Below, in pieces: positions 46,951 through 54,400 of a stretch of DNA of 64,000 bases. A program made the translations under genes and the position numbers. This stretch comes from Stenotrophomonas sp. Iso1. GTDB lineage: Bacteria; Pseudomonadota; Gammaproteobacteria; Xanthomonadales; Xanthomonadaceae. Position 1 is the stretch's first letter; each line of letters opens with the position of its first letter. The DNA lies in assembly GCF_027497995.1 (NCBI RefSeq), contig NZ_JAODBT010000001.1, forward strand, positions 248,001 to 312,000. Reading direction: 5' to 3'. Below the pieces are notes generated by a model. The model was not told the DNA's origin. It searched no databases and worked only from the letters and a program-made list of their open reading frames with translations.

Positions 46951-47751
46951 TCAATCCCAAGCCGGCGCGATTTCTGGATTCGCCACGCGCTCGCCGCGAT
47001 CCAACGTAGTGATCTTGGCCATATCCTCATCATCCAATCGCAGCTCGGCAGCCTTCAGATTGCTGGCCAGATTCTCGCGCCGCGTCGAAGACGGAATCAC
47101 TGCGTAGCCCTGCTGCAACGCCCAGGCCAACGCCACCTGTGCGGTCGTCGCTTGGTGCTTTTCAGCGATGGCTTGAATCACCGGGTCCTTCAGTACCGCG
47201 CCATACGCCAGGCTCATGAACGCGGTGACGTGGATGCCTTGTTCGCGCAGGTAACCGATCAACGCGCGGTTCTGCAGATACGGGTGCACTTCAATCTGGT
47301 TGGTAGCGATGGCGTCCGCGCCCAGGATATCGATGGCCTGACGGGTCAGGTCGACGGTGAAGTTGGAAATGCCGATGGCCTTGGTCAAGCCCTGCGCTTT
47401 GGCTTCCGCCAGTGCGCCGAGAAACTCGCGCATCGGTACGTCATCGTTGGGCGAAGGCCAATGGATCAATGCCAGATCAACATGGTCGGTACGCAGCTTG
47501 CGCAGGCTTTCACGCAGGCTGGCCAGCAGGCCGTCGTGGTGGAAATTGCTGATCCATACCTTGGTGGTCAGGAACAGCGACTCACGCGGCACCTTGCCAC
47601 TGGCCAGTGCATCGCCCAGGTCGGCTTCGTTGTCGTAAATCTGCGCAGTGTCGAAGGCGCGATAGCCCAGTTCGAGCGCGTTGTGTACCGAATCGGTGAG
47701 CACCTGGCCTTTCAGGCGGTAAGTGCCAAGGCCAATGGAAGGAACAGTCAT
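46951..47751 (-). CDS. dkgB: Aldo/keto reductase, 2,5-diketo-D-gluconate reductase B-like
   Basis: A 266-residue monomeric NADPH-dependent aldo/keto reductase of the AKR3/5 type. [24 protein letters not shown] and LALIHWPSP supply the catalytic Asp-Tyr-Lys-His set, and QIEVHPYLQ and [16 protein letters not shown] match DkgB (methylglyoxal and diketogluconate reduction). No partner in its neighbourhood. It is followed by an MFS exporter gene on the same strand, 297 codons upstream in transcription, with 83 bp between; co-regulation is possible. ATG at 47751 gives the normal length. Confidence 0.88.
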   Translation of the reverse strand: MTVPSIGLGTYRLKGQVLTDSVHNALELGYRAFDTAQIYDNEADLGDALASGKVPRESLFLTTKVWISNFHHDGLLASLRESLRKLRTDHVDLALIHWPSPNDDVPMREFLGALAEAKAQGLTKAIGISNFTVDLTRQAIDILGADAIATNQIEVHPYLQNRALIGYLREQGIHVTAFMSLAYGAVLKDPVIQAIAEKHQATTAQVALAWALQQGYAVIPSSTRRENLASNLKAAELRLDDEDMAKITTLDRGERVANPEIAPAWD

Positions 47752-47834
47752 TGAGGTTCTCCTGAAGATGTCGCGACGCAGGCTACGCCGTGCATCGCGA
47801 ACGGAAAGTAGTGGGTGGGCGAGATGGGGGTACG

Positions 47835-49049
47835 TCAGTGCGCGGCGACGGCGATGCCTTCGGCACGATCGTCAATGCCATCGCGGCGATCCAGGCGGCC
47901 GCTGAGCACGGTTAATCCGTAGGCGGCCACCACCACCAGCGCACCCAGCCATGGCGTGTGCATCAGGCCGATGTGGTCAACGACCAGCCCACCCAGTGAG
48001 GCACCCAGCGCGATACCCACATTGAACGCGGCGATGTTCAGGCCCGAGGCCACGTCGGTGGCCTGCGGCACGAAACGCTGCGCCTGCTTGACCACATAGA
48101 CCTGCAGGCCCGGTACGTTGCCGAACGCCACCGCGCCCAGCGCCAGCACCGTCAACAGCACCAGCCAGGTGTTGTGCGCGGTGAAGGTGAGCACGAACAA
48201 CACCAGCGCCAGCAGCGCGAAGATGCGCTTGAGTGCAGGAATCGGCCCCATCTGGTCAGCGAGGCGGCCGCCCCACAGGTTGCCGATGGCCACCGACACG
48301 CCGTACACCAGCAGTACCAGGCTCACCGCATTGGCGGAAAAGCCGGTCACGTCCTGCAGGATCGACGCCAAATAAGTGAAGGACAGGAAGGTGCCGCCGT
48401 AGCCCAGCGCAGTGATCGCGTACACCAGCAACAAACGCGGCTGCGCCAGCACCGCGAACTGCTGGCCGAACGTGGCCGGTGCACTGCGGGGCAGGTTGCG
48501 TGGCACAAACAACAGGCTGCCGATCAGCGCGATCACACCCAGTGCGGCCACGGCCAGAAAGGTCGCCCGCCAGCCCAGATGCTGGCCGATGAAGGTGCCC
48601 AACGGCACGCCGGTAACGAGCGCAACAGTCAATCCGGTGAACATGATGGCAATCGCGCTGGCGGCCTTTTCCTTCGGCACCACCGAGGTGGCGATGATCG
48701 AGCCGATGGAGAAGAACACGCCATGCGCCAGGCCGGTCAGTACGCGCGCCACGATCAGCGAGCCGTAGCCTGGCGACATCCATGCGATCAGGTTGCCAAC
48801 GGTGAACAGCACCATCAGCGCGACCAGCAGTGCCTTGCGTGGCACCCGGCCGGTGAGCGCAGTGAGCACCGGTGCGCCGACGGCCACGCCCAGTGCATAG
48901 AGGGACACCAGCAGGCCGGCCGAGGGCAGGCTGACGTGCAGGTCGGCGGCGATGGTCGGGATCAACCCGACGATGACGAATTCGGTGGTGCCGATGGCGA
49001 ACGCACCTAGCGTCAGCGCCAGCAGGGCAAGGGGGATGCCACGGGACAT
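47835..49049 (-). CDS. MFS transporter (AraJ-like)
   Basis: A 404-residue major facilitator with twelve predicted helices. [26 protein letters not shown] and the MFS loop between helices 2-3 ([10 protein letters not shown]) place it in the DHA1 drug/sugar efflux group close to AraJ/YdhP. The substrate is unknown. ATG at 49049 starts the first helix; the longer frame has no ribosome site. The LysR regulator next to it is divergent and shares a palindromic operator, so it probably controls this gene and perhaps dkgB downstream. Confidence 0.87.
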   Translation of the reverse strand: MSRGIPLALLALTLGAFAIGTTEFVIVGLIPTIAADLHVSLPSAGLLVSLYALGVAVGAPVLTALTGRVPRKALLVALMVLFTVGNLIAWMSPGYGSLIVARVLTGLAHGVFFSIGSIIATSVVPKEKAASAIAIMFTGLTVALVTGVPLGTFIGQHLGWRATFLAVAALGVIALIGSLLFVPRNLPRSAPATFGQQFAVLAQPRLLLVYAITALGYGGTFLSFTYLASILQDVTGFSANAVSLVLLVYGVSVAIGNLWGGRLADQMGPIPALKRIFALLALVLFVLTFTAHNTWLVLLTVLALGAVAFGNVPGLQVYVVKQAQRFVPQATDVASGLNIAAFNVGIALGASLGGLVVDHIGLMHTPWLGALVVVAAYGLTVLSGRLDRRDGIDDRAEGIAVAAH

Positions 49050-49130
49050 GGGCGTTTCCGGGGATGGACGAGGCTGCGAAGTCTGCGCGCCCAACTCTTG
49101 CCGAAAAAGCGGTCTTAATGCCAATGACTG

Positions 49131-49145
49131 TTGATTTTTAGTCAA
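49131..49145. promoter_or_regulatory. LysR-type operator (T-N11-A)
   Basis: TTGATTTTTAGTCAA is an interrupted palindrome with the T-N11-A core (49132-49144), located between divergent MFS and LysR genes, 24 bp before the LysR start and 82 bp before the MFS start. Confidence 0.65.
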
Positions 49146-49168
49146 TAATTGGCCGTCTCCCTGACCCC

Positions 49169-50077
49169 ATGCCCATGAAAACCACCCTCGACGAGATGCA
49201 GGCCTTCATTGCGGTGATCGACGCCGGTTCAATCACCGCTGCGGCCGAGCAGCTGGAGCAGACCACCTCCGGCGTCAGCCGCGCGCTGGCCCGGCTGGAA
49301 GAGAAGCTGGGCACCACGTTGCTGACCCGCACTACCCGGCGCCTGCACTTGACCGAGGAAGGAGAGGCTTTCCTGGAGCAATCGCGCGGCATCGTCGCCT
49401 CGGTGGAGGCGGCCGAGGAGCAGATCGCCGCCCGTCGTGAGCGGCCTTCTGGCCGCCTGCGCGTGGATGCGGCCATGCCGTTCGTGCTGCATGTCATCGC
49501 GCCGTTGGTTGCGGGTTATCGCGTGCGTTACCCGGAAGTCGCGCTGGAGCTCAACAGCAGCGAGCGCTACATCGACCTGCTCGAACGCCGCACTGATGTC
49601 GCCATCCGCATCGGTCCATTGGCCGATTCCACCCTGCATGCGCGGCCGCTGGCGCACAGTCGTCTACGCATCCTCGCCAGCCCGGCGTATCTGCAACAGC
49701 ACGGCACGCCGAAAAACGTGGCTCGGCTGCGCGAACACGCCTTGCTGGGGTTCAACGAGCCGGATTCGTTGAACCATTGGCCGCTGCGTGACGAGGCCGG
49801 CACGCTGCTGCACGTGCGGCCGGTGCTGGCGGTATCCAGCGGCGAAACACTGCGGCGACTGGCATTGGAAGGCGCAGGCATCGTCTGCCTGTCCGACTTC
49901 ATGACCGAGCGTGACCGTGAAGCCGGCACGCTGATTGAAGTGTTGCCAAAGCAGACGGTGGAAATACGTCAGCCGATCCACGCCGTGTATTACCGCAACA
50001 CGGCGGTGTCGGCGCGGATCACTTCGTTCCTGGATTACCTGGCGCAGGCGATGGTGAACGCGCCATTCGCGCGGTGA
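49169..50077 (+). CDS. LysR family transcriptional regulator
   Basis: A 302-residue regulator. The N-terminal helix-turn-helix is MQAFIAVIDAGSITAAAEQLEQTTSGVSRALARLEEKLGTTL; the C-terminal PBP2-type effector domain binds an unknown ligand. It belongs to the CrgA/PecT-like group. Divergent placement next to an MFS exporter with a T-N11-A site between is the classic layout for regulator and target. ATG at 49169 precedes the HTH by the usual distance. Confidence 0.92.
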   Translation: MPMKTTLDEMQAFIAVIDAGSITAAAEQLEQTTSGVSRALARLEEKLGTTLLTRTTRRLHLTEEGEAFLEQSRGIVASVEAAEEQIAARRERPSGRLRVDAAMPFVLHVIAPLVAGYRVRYPEVALELNSSERYIDLLERRTDVAIRIGPLADSTLHARPLAHSRLRILASPAYLQQHGTPKNVARLREHALLGFNEPDSLNHWPLRDEAGTLLHVRPVLAVSSGETLRRLALEGAGIVCLSDFMTERDREAGTLIEVLPKQTVEIRQPIHAVYYRNTAVSARITSFLDYLAQAMVNAPFAR

Positions 50078-50125
50078 ACGCAGCGTAAGGCTGCTGCGCT
50101 TAAGCCCTTCTCCTGCGGCTGCGTT

Positions 50126-50397
50126 TAAGCCCCTCTCCCGCTAGCGGGAGAGGGGCTGGGGTGAGGGGGATCGAAGTCATTTGCTGGCCGAGTGCGGGTC
50201 TTTCCGAAGCTAATCGCAAAGCGCAGAGCACCCCTCATCCGCCCCTTTGGGGCACCTTGCTTAAGCCCCTCTCCCGCTGGCGGGAGAGGGGTTGGGGTGA
50301 GGGCGTCGAAGTCATTTGCTGGCCGAGTGCGGGTCTTTCCGAAGCCAATCGCAGGGCCTAAAGCACTCCCTCATCCGCCCCTTTGGGGCACCTTCTC
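50126..50397. repeat. 136-bp tandem duplication of REP-like unit
   Basis: Two head-to-tail copies (50126-50261 and 50262-50397). Each starts TAAGCCCCTCTCCCGCT, holds an element-A palindrome, the unique string TCGAAGTCATTTGCTGGCCG, and ends with the element-B GCCCCTTTGGGGC hairpin. They differ at only a few positions in the first ~90 bp and more in the last 40. Confidence 0.85.
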
Positions 50398-50415
50398 CCG
50401 TTAACGGGAGAAGGG
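50368..50415. repeat. REP-like element B, third copy
   Basis: GCCCC/GGGGC hairpin followed by CCTTCTCCCGT / ACGGGAGAAGG, same orientation as 10327-10375. It abuts the microsatellite. Confidence 0.65.
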
Positions 50416-50416
50416 A

Positions 50417-50530
50417 GAGCAAGAGCAAGAGCAAGAGCAAGAGCAAGAGCAAGAGCAAGAGCAAGAGCAAGAGCAAGAGCAAGAGCAAGAGCTCAAAGCC
50501 AAAGCCAAAGCCAAAGCCAAAGCCAAAGCC
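50417..50530. repeat. Composite hexanucleotide microsatellite
   Basis: Twelve perfect copies of GAGCAA (50417-50488), one GAGCTC, then six perfect copies of AAAGCC (50495-50530). No frame contains a stop on either strand. Perfect arrays this long are prone to slippage and should vary between strains. Confidence 0.95.
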
Positions 50531-50564
50531 AAAGACTCACCGCATTGCCCTCGGCCTCGGTCCT

Positions 50565-50864
50565 TCAGTGCATCCCTTGTCCGGATTCCGCGTGGTGCCA
50601 GGCATGTCGCACCAGCCAGCGGGCTTCATCCCATGGCACGGCCAGTGACGGGTTGTGCCGGTGATAGCTGTCCTGCAGCACTCGGTAGAGCTGTTCCTCG
50701 TTGGCACGGGGATACGCTTGATAGACGTCGTAGCCCATTTCCAGCAGGCGCTGGTAATGGTCGAAGTCGTGTTGGCCAAGCCGGCCGATGGCGTGGACGC
50801 CGCGCCAATAGGCGAGTTCGGCGTCACGATTGATGGCGCGCTGGGCTGCGGATGTGGTCTTCAT
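50565..50864 (-). CDS. Small hypothetical protein
   Basis: A 99-residue soluble protein without signal peptide or membrane helix. It is rich in aromatic and histidine residues (AYWRGVHAIGRLGQHDFDHYQRL, SYHRHNPSLAVPWDEARWLV) and predicted mostly helical. It is not recognised, but the composition is protein-like and the ATG has GGAGTCCTACCC upstream. The microsatellite begins 34 bp beyond its stop. Confidence 0.6.
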   Translation of the reverse strand: MKTTSAAQRAINRDAELAYWRGVHAIGRLGQHDFDHYQRLLEMGYDVYQAYPRANEEQLYRVLQDSYHRHNPSLAVPWDEARWLVRHAWHHAESGQGMH

Positions 50865-50945
50865 GGGTAGGACTCCATTCGCGGTCTACCCCCTGTCCGG
50901 CCGATGCTACGACGCGTCCCGCGTCGCGTCCAATCACCGCCGCAT

Positions 50946-51905
50946 TCAGCTTTGATCGGCGCTGGCCACGTCCAACTGGGTGATGTCTGCTTCCGAAAGC
51001 GCCAACCGCGCGGCAGCCAGTACATCGTGCAACTGCTCCACGCCGGTCGCGCTGACGATGGGAGCGGTGATGCCGGGGCGGGCGATCAGCCAGGCCAACG
51101 CCACCTGTGCTGGTGTGGCCTTGTGCGCGGCAGCCAGGTCGTCCAACGCAGTGAGGATGCGCAGGCCGCGTGGGTTGACGTAACGCTCCACCACTTTCGC
51201 GCCGCGCGCGCTGCTTTTGGCTGCATCGTTGGCGCTGCGGTATTTGCCGGTGAGGAAGCCACTGGCAAGTGAGTAGTAACTGATCACGCCCAGCGAATGT
51301 TCACGGGCCAGTGGCTCCAACTCGGCTTCGTAGCCTGCGCGGTCATAGAGGTTGTATTCGGGCTGCAATGTTTCGTAACGCGGCAGGTGGTAGTCGGCCG
51401 ATACTTTCAGTGCATCGCGCAGACGCTTGGCGCTGTAATTGGAGGCACCGATGGCGCGCACCTTGCCCGCGTCGATTAGGCGCGCGAATGCACCCAGCGT
51501 TTCTTCCAGTGGCACCGATTCATCGTCTTCATGTGCCTGATACAGGTCGATGACATCGGTCTGCAGACGGCGCAGCGAATCCTCGACGGCGTCATTGATG
51601 TTGTCGGCTGACAGGCCCGGGTGTTCGGCCCATTTGGCTACCTTGGTGGCGACCAGCACCTTGTCGCGCTTGCCACTGTGCGTGAGCCAACGGCCGATGA
51701 TGGTTTCCGACTCGCCACCGCGGTTGCCCGGCACCCACGCCGGGTAGACGTCGGCAGTATCGATCAGGTTGAAACCGGCATCGACAAAGGCATCGAGCAG
51801 GGCGAAGGAGGTTTTCTCATCAGCACTCCAGCCAAAGACGTTGCCGCCGAAAGCGATGGGGCTGGCCTGCAGGCCGGAGCGACCAAGTTCACGGAGCTGG
51901 GTCAT
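50946..51905 (-). CDS. Aldo/keto reductase
   Basis: A 319-residue aldo/keto reductase of the YajO/Tas type. LIDTADVYPAWVPGNRGGESETIIGRWL holds the catalytic Asp and Tyr, VLVATKVAK the lysine, and LYQAHEDDESVPLEETL the histidine region. NADPH-dependent carbonyl reduction; substrate unknown. ATG at 51905 starts MTQLRELGRSGLQASPIAFG, the standard N-terminus; an upstream extension to 51995 lacks a ribosome site. It is divergent from the exported methyltransferase gene across 185 bp. Confidence 0.9.
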   Translation of the reverse strand: MTQLRELGRSGLQASPIAFGGNVFGWSADEKTSFALLDAFVDAGFNLIDTADVYPAWVPGNRGGESETIIGRWLTHSGKRDKVLVATKVAKWAEHPGLSADNINDAVEDSLRRLQTDVIDLYQAHEDDESVPLEETLGAFARLIDAGKVRAIGASNYSAKRLRDALKVSADYHLPRYETLQPEYNLYDRAGYEAELEPLAREHSLGVISYYSLASGFLTGKYRSANDAAKSSARGAKVVERYVNPRGLRILTALDDLAAAHKATPAQVALAWLIARPGITAPIVSATGVEQLHDVLAAARLALSEADITQLDVASADQS

Positions 51906-52090
51906 GTGCTTCTTCCTGTTTTTTCTCAAGCCTCGCAGCATAGACGCAGATGGTTCCGGTGCGATGGCAGCAGGGGCGAAAACAGCGTTCCGCATTGCAT
52001 TCTCTTGCTAACGCAATGTGAACATTCGTGGCGCATTACCGGTGATTCAACGCGTGCTAGGCTCGCGCCACACCCTTGCCGGAGTACGTG

Positions 52091-52948
52091 ATGAACAAGC
52101 CAGTCCCGTTGCTGTGTGCCTGTCTGTTGGGCGTGGGCACCCTGATGTCCAGCCTGCCCGCGTTGTCCAAGGATGGCGCAGTTGCCGTCACCGAAATCCA
52201 GGTATCGCCGCAGTTGCAGGCGGCAGTGACCAACAGTAGTCGTACGGCGGCCAATATCGTGCGCGATGAATACCGCCATCCGGCGCAGACGCTGGCGTTC
52301 TTCGGCCTGCAGCCGCAACAGACGGTGATCGAAATCACCCCGGGTGGTGGCTGGTATGCGGAAATTCTGGCGCCGTACCTGCGTGAGGGTGGCCAGTACG
52401 TAGCAGCAGTAGTGGATCCATCGGCGTTGCCAGCCGGTGGCGGCCGTGATTACCAGCAGCGTTCACGCGATGGGCTGGCCAAGAAGTTCGCCGAAGCCCC
52501 GGCACTGTTTGACCGTGCCACTGAAGTTGCCTACAACCCGGCCGCTCCGGTGCTGGGCAAGCCGGGCACGGCCGATGTGGTGCTGACCTTCCGCAACGTG
52601 CACAACTGGCGTTCCAACAACCAGGCCGAAGGATTGTTCCGCGCGTTCTTCGACGTGCTCAAGCCCGGCGGCGTGCTGGGCGTGGTCGAGCACCGTGCCA
52701 AGACGGACGTGCCGGCTGACGACAAGAGTGGCTACGTCGGTCAGGCGCAGGTGATTGCCATGGCCGAGGCGGCTGGCTTCAAGCTCGATGCCAGCAGCGA
52801 GGTCAATGCCAACCCGCGCGACACCAAGGACCACCCCAACGGCGTGTGGACACTGCCGCCGTCCAACAACCATGACGCTGCCGATGCCGCCAAGTACAAG
52901 GCCATCGGCGAGAGCGACCGGATGACGCTGCGCTTTGTGAAGCCTTGA
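52091..52948 (+). CDS. Exported methyltransferase-fold protein
   Basis: A 285-residue protein. MNKPVPLLCACLLGVGTLMS... to ALS is a plausible signal peptide (cleavage near residue 31). The mature part has a class I SAM-methyltransferase-like fold: VIEITPGGGWYAEILAPYLREGGQYVAAVVDPS for motif I, VLTFRNVHNW for motif IV and FRAFFDVLKPGGVLGVVEHR for the next strand. The glycine motif reads ITPGGGWY rather than DxGxGxG. GGAG lies 6 bp before the ATG at 52091. SAM is a cytoplasmic cofactor, so a periplasmic member is puzzling; it may be a non-enzymatic relative. Confidence 0.78.
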   Translation: MNKPVPLLCACLLGVGTLMSSLPALSKDGAVAVTEIQVSPQLQAAVTNSSRTAANIVRDEYRHPAQTLAFFGLQPQQTVIEITPGGGWYAEILAPYLREGGQYVAAVVDPSALPAGGGRDYQQRSRDGLAKKFAEAPALFDRATEVAYNPAAPVLGKPGTADVVLTFRNVHNWRSNNQAEGLFRAFFDVLKPGGVLGVVEHRAKTDVPADDKSGYVGQAQVIAMAEAAGFKLDASSEVNANPRDTKDHPNGVWTLPPSNNHDAADAAKYKAIGESDRMTLRFVKP

Positions 52949-53095
52949 GGGTGGCGGGGGAGCGGGGAATGGGACAATGCGGCGGCGATACGTGCACTGC
53001 TCCGCCACTGAAAGTGGGAGCTGATCCTGGAGATGCTCTCGCCACGCGCCGCAAACGTTCATTCCCCACTCCCTGTTCCTCGACGCCTGTCTTGC

Positions 53096-53632
53096 ATGCT
53101 CATTGCCTTCAATAAACCCTTCAACGTTTTGTGCCAGTTCACCGACCGCAGCCAACCGCCGCGCGCGACATTGGCCGGTTTTGGCCTGCCTGCCAACGTG
53201 TATGCCGCCGGCCGCCTGGACTACGACAGTGAAGGGTTGCTGCTGCTCACCGACAACGGCAGCCTTGCCCATCGTTTGACCGACCCGAAGCACAAGCAGC
53301 CCAAGACCTATTGGGTGCAGGTGGAAGGCGTGGCAACCGAAGACAAATTGCAGGCGCTGCGTGATGGCGTACAGCTCAACGACGGACCAACCTTGCCGGC
53401 CCGGGTACAGTTGCTGGAAACCGCACCGGCGTTATGGGAGCGCGACCCACCGGTACGCTTCCGCAAGACCGTGCCGGATGCCTGGTTGGCGGTAACGATT
53501 ACCGAAGGCCGAAACCGGCAGGTGCGGCGCATGACCGCTGCCGTGGGATTGCCGACGCTGCGGCTGGTGCGCGCGTCGATGGGGCCGCATGCGCTGGGCG
53601 CGCTGCAGCCAGGGCAATGGCGGGAAATCTGA
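53096..53632 (+). CDS. rluE: 23S rRNA pseudouridine synthase E
   Basis: A 178-residue RsuA-family pseudouridine synthase without the S4 domain, matching RluE, which modifies U2457 of 23S rRNA in E. coli. AAGRLDYDSEGLLLLTDNG carries the catalytic aspartate, HKQPKTYWVQVEG and ITEGRNRQVRRMTAAVG are further family motifs. The ATG at 53096 begins LIAFNKPFNVLCQF, the normal start; the frame back to 53033 is rejected. It stands alone. Confidence 0.93.
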   Translation: MLIAFNKPFNVLCQFTDRSQPPRATLAGFGLPANVYAAGRLDYDSEGLLLLTDNGSLAHRLTDPKHKQPKTYWVQVEGVATEDKLQALRDGVQLNDGPTLPARVQLLETAPALWERDPPVRFRKTVPDAWLAVTITEGRNRQVRRMTAAVGLPTLRLVRASMGPHALGALQPGQWREI

Positions 53633-53857
53633 AGGGCAGGAGCGTGTAAAGACGGAAGTGGGAGCGGAGTGGTTGTTGCTCTCTTTCACTTCTCACGGCG
53701 CGTTACCTGCTCGCACCGCCAACATTGTTGGTCAGATGAGAAGCGGTGGAAACCAGTAGTGAGTAACGGTTGAAGCCAGAGCAGAGCTACTGCGCTTTTC
53801 TCACTTCCCGTAATTCTTCACTCACTCCTGGCTTCCACGCACCTCTGCTTCAATGCT

Positions 53858-54214
53858 TCAGGCGTCGCTACCGATATCGCTGGTTTCGTCGGTGACGCTG
53901 GCTGCATGGCGGCGGCGCTGGGCGATCTGGCGTGACTTGGCTTCCACGGCGTCATTGTCACGCTTGTTCTTGCGGTACAGCGCGTAGCCCAGCAGGCCCA
54001 GGCCGACGGCGGCCACGGCGATGGTAGCGGTGGGGTTGCGCTTGGCAACACGGGTCACGGCCTTGCCGCTGGTTTTCATCGCACCGATGGCAGCACCGGC
54101 CTTGAGCCACTCGGCGGCATTGGCACCGCCACCCTTGAGGCTGCCGCCTGCGTGGTTGACCAGTTCCATGGCGCGCTCCAGCGCCGGACCAGTGATATCG
54201 CTGAACTTGCTCAT
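53858..54214 (-). CDS. Small membrane-anchored hypothetical protein
   Basis: A 118-residue protein with one hydrophobic helix (about residues 66-84, ATIAVAAVGLGLLGYALY) in the second half, followed by a very basic cytoplasmic-type stretch (RKNKRDNDAVEAKSRQIAQRRRH). The first half is helical with glycine-rich loops (GGSLKGGGANAAEWLKAG). No domain is recognised. AAGGACTCC precedes the ATG. Stand-alone between rluE and hrpB. Confidence 0.6.
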   Translation of the reverse strand: MSKFSDITGPALERAMELVNHAGGSLKGGGANAAEWLKAGAAIGAMKTSGKAVTRVAKRNPTATIAVAAVGLGLLGYALYRKNKRDNDAVEAKSRQIAQRRRHAASVTDETSDIGSDA

Positions 54215-54400
54215 GTGGGGAGTCCTTGTTGTCGCGGGTTAGGTGCCCATTTTCGCTGCATGGGCGTGTAGGGGATGTTAGCCGGTACGGCGGAAGTCTG
54301 GAGTGGGTGGGATTCAGTGGTGAGTGAAGCGGGGTGAAGGCGACAGTAACCGCACCTTGTCCAACCCTCTCTACTCACGCCTGGCCTGCCTGCGCCGCGC

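Larger units (their letters stand above)
50078..50564. other. Repeat-rich gene-free region
   Basis: A 487-bp convergent spacer filled by REP-like elements, a 136-bp tandem duplication and a composite hexanucleotide microsatellite. Open frames crossing it are products of the repeats. Confidence 0.8.

Noticed and set aside
50417..50530. Repeat array considered as CRISPR
   Set aside because: Units are 6 bp with no spacers and no cas genes nearby.
50316..50648. Plus-strand open frame through the microsatellite (Ser-Lys and Lys-Pro repeats)
   Set aside because: The frame is open only because the hexamers contain no stops in any frame; flanks are REP elements and antisense to a better gene.
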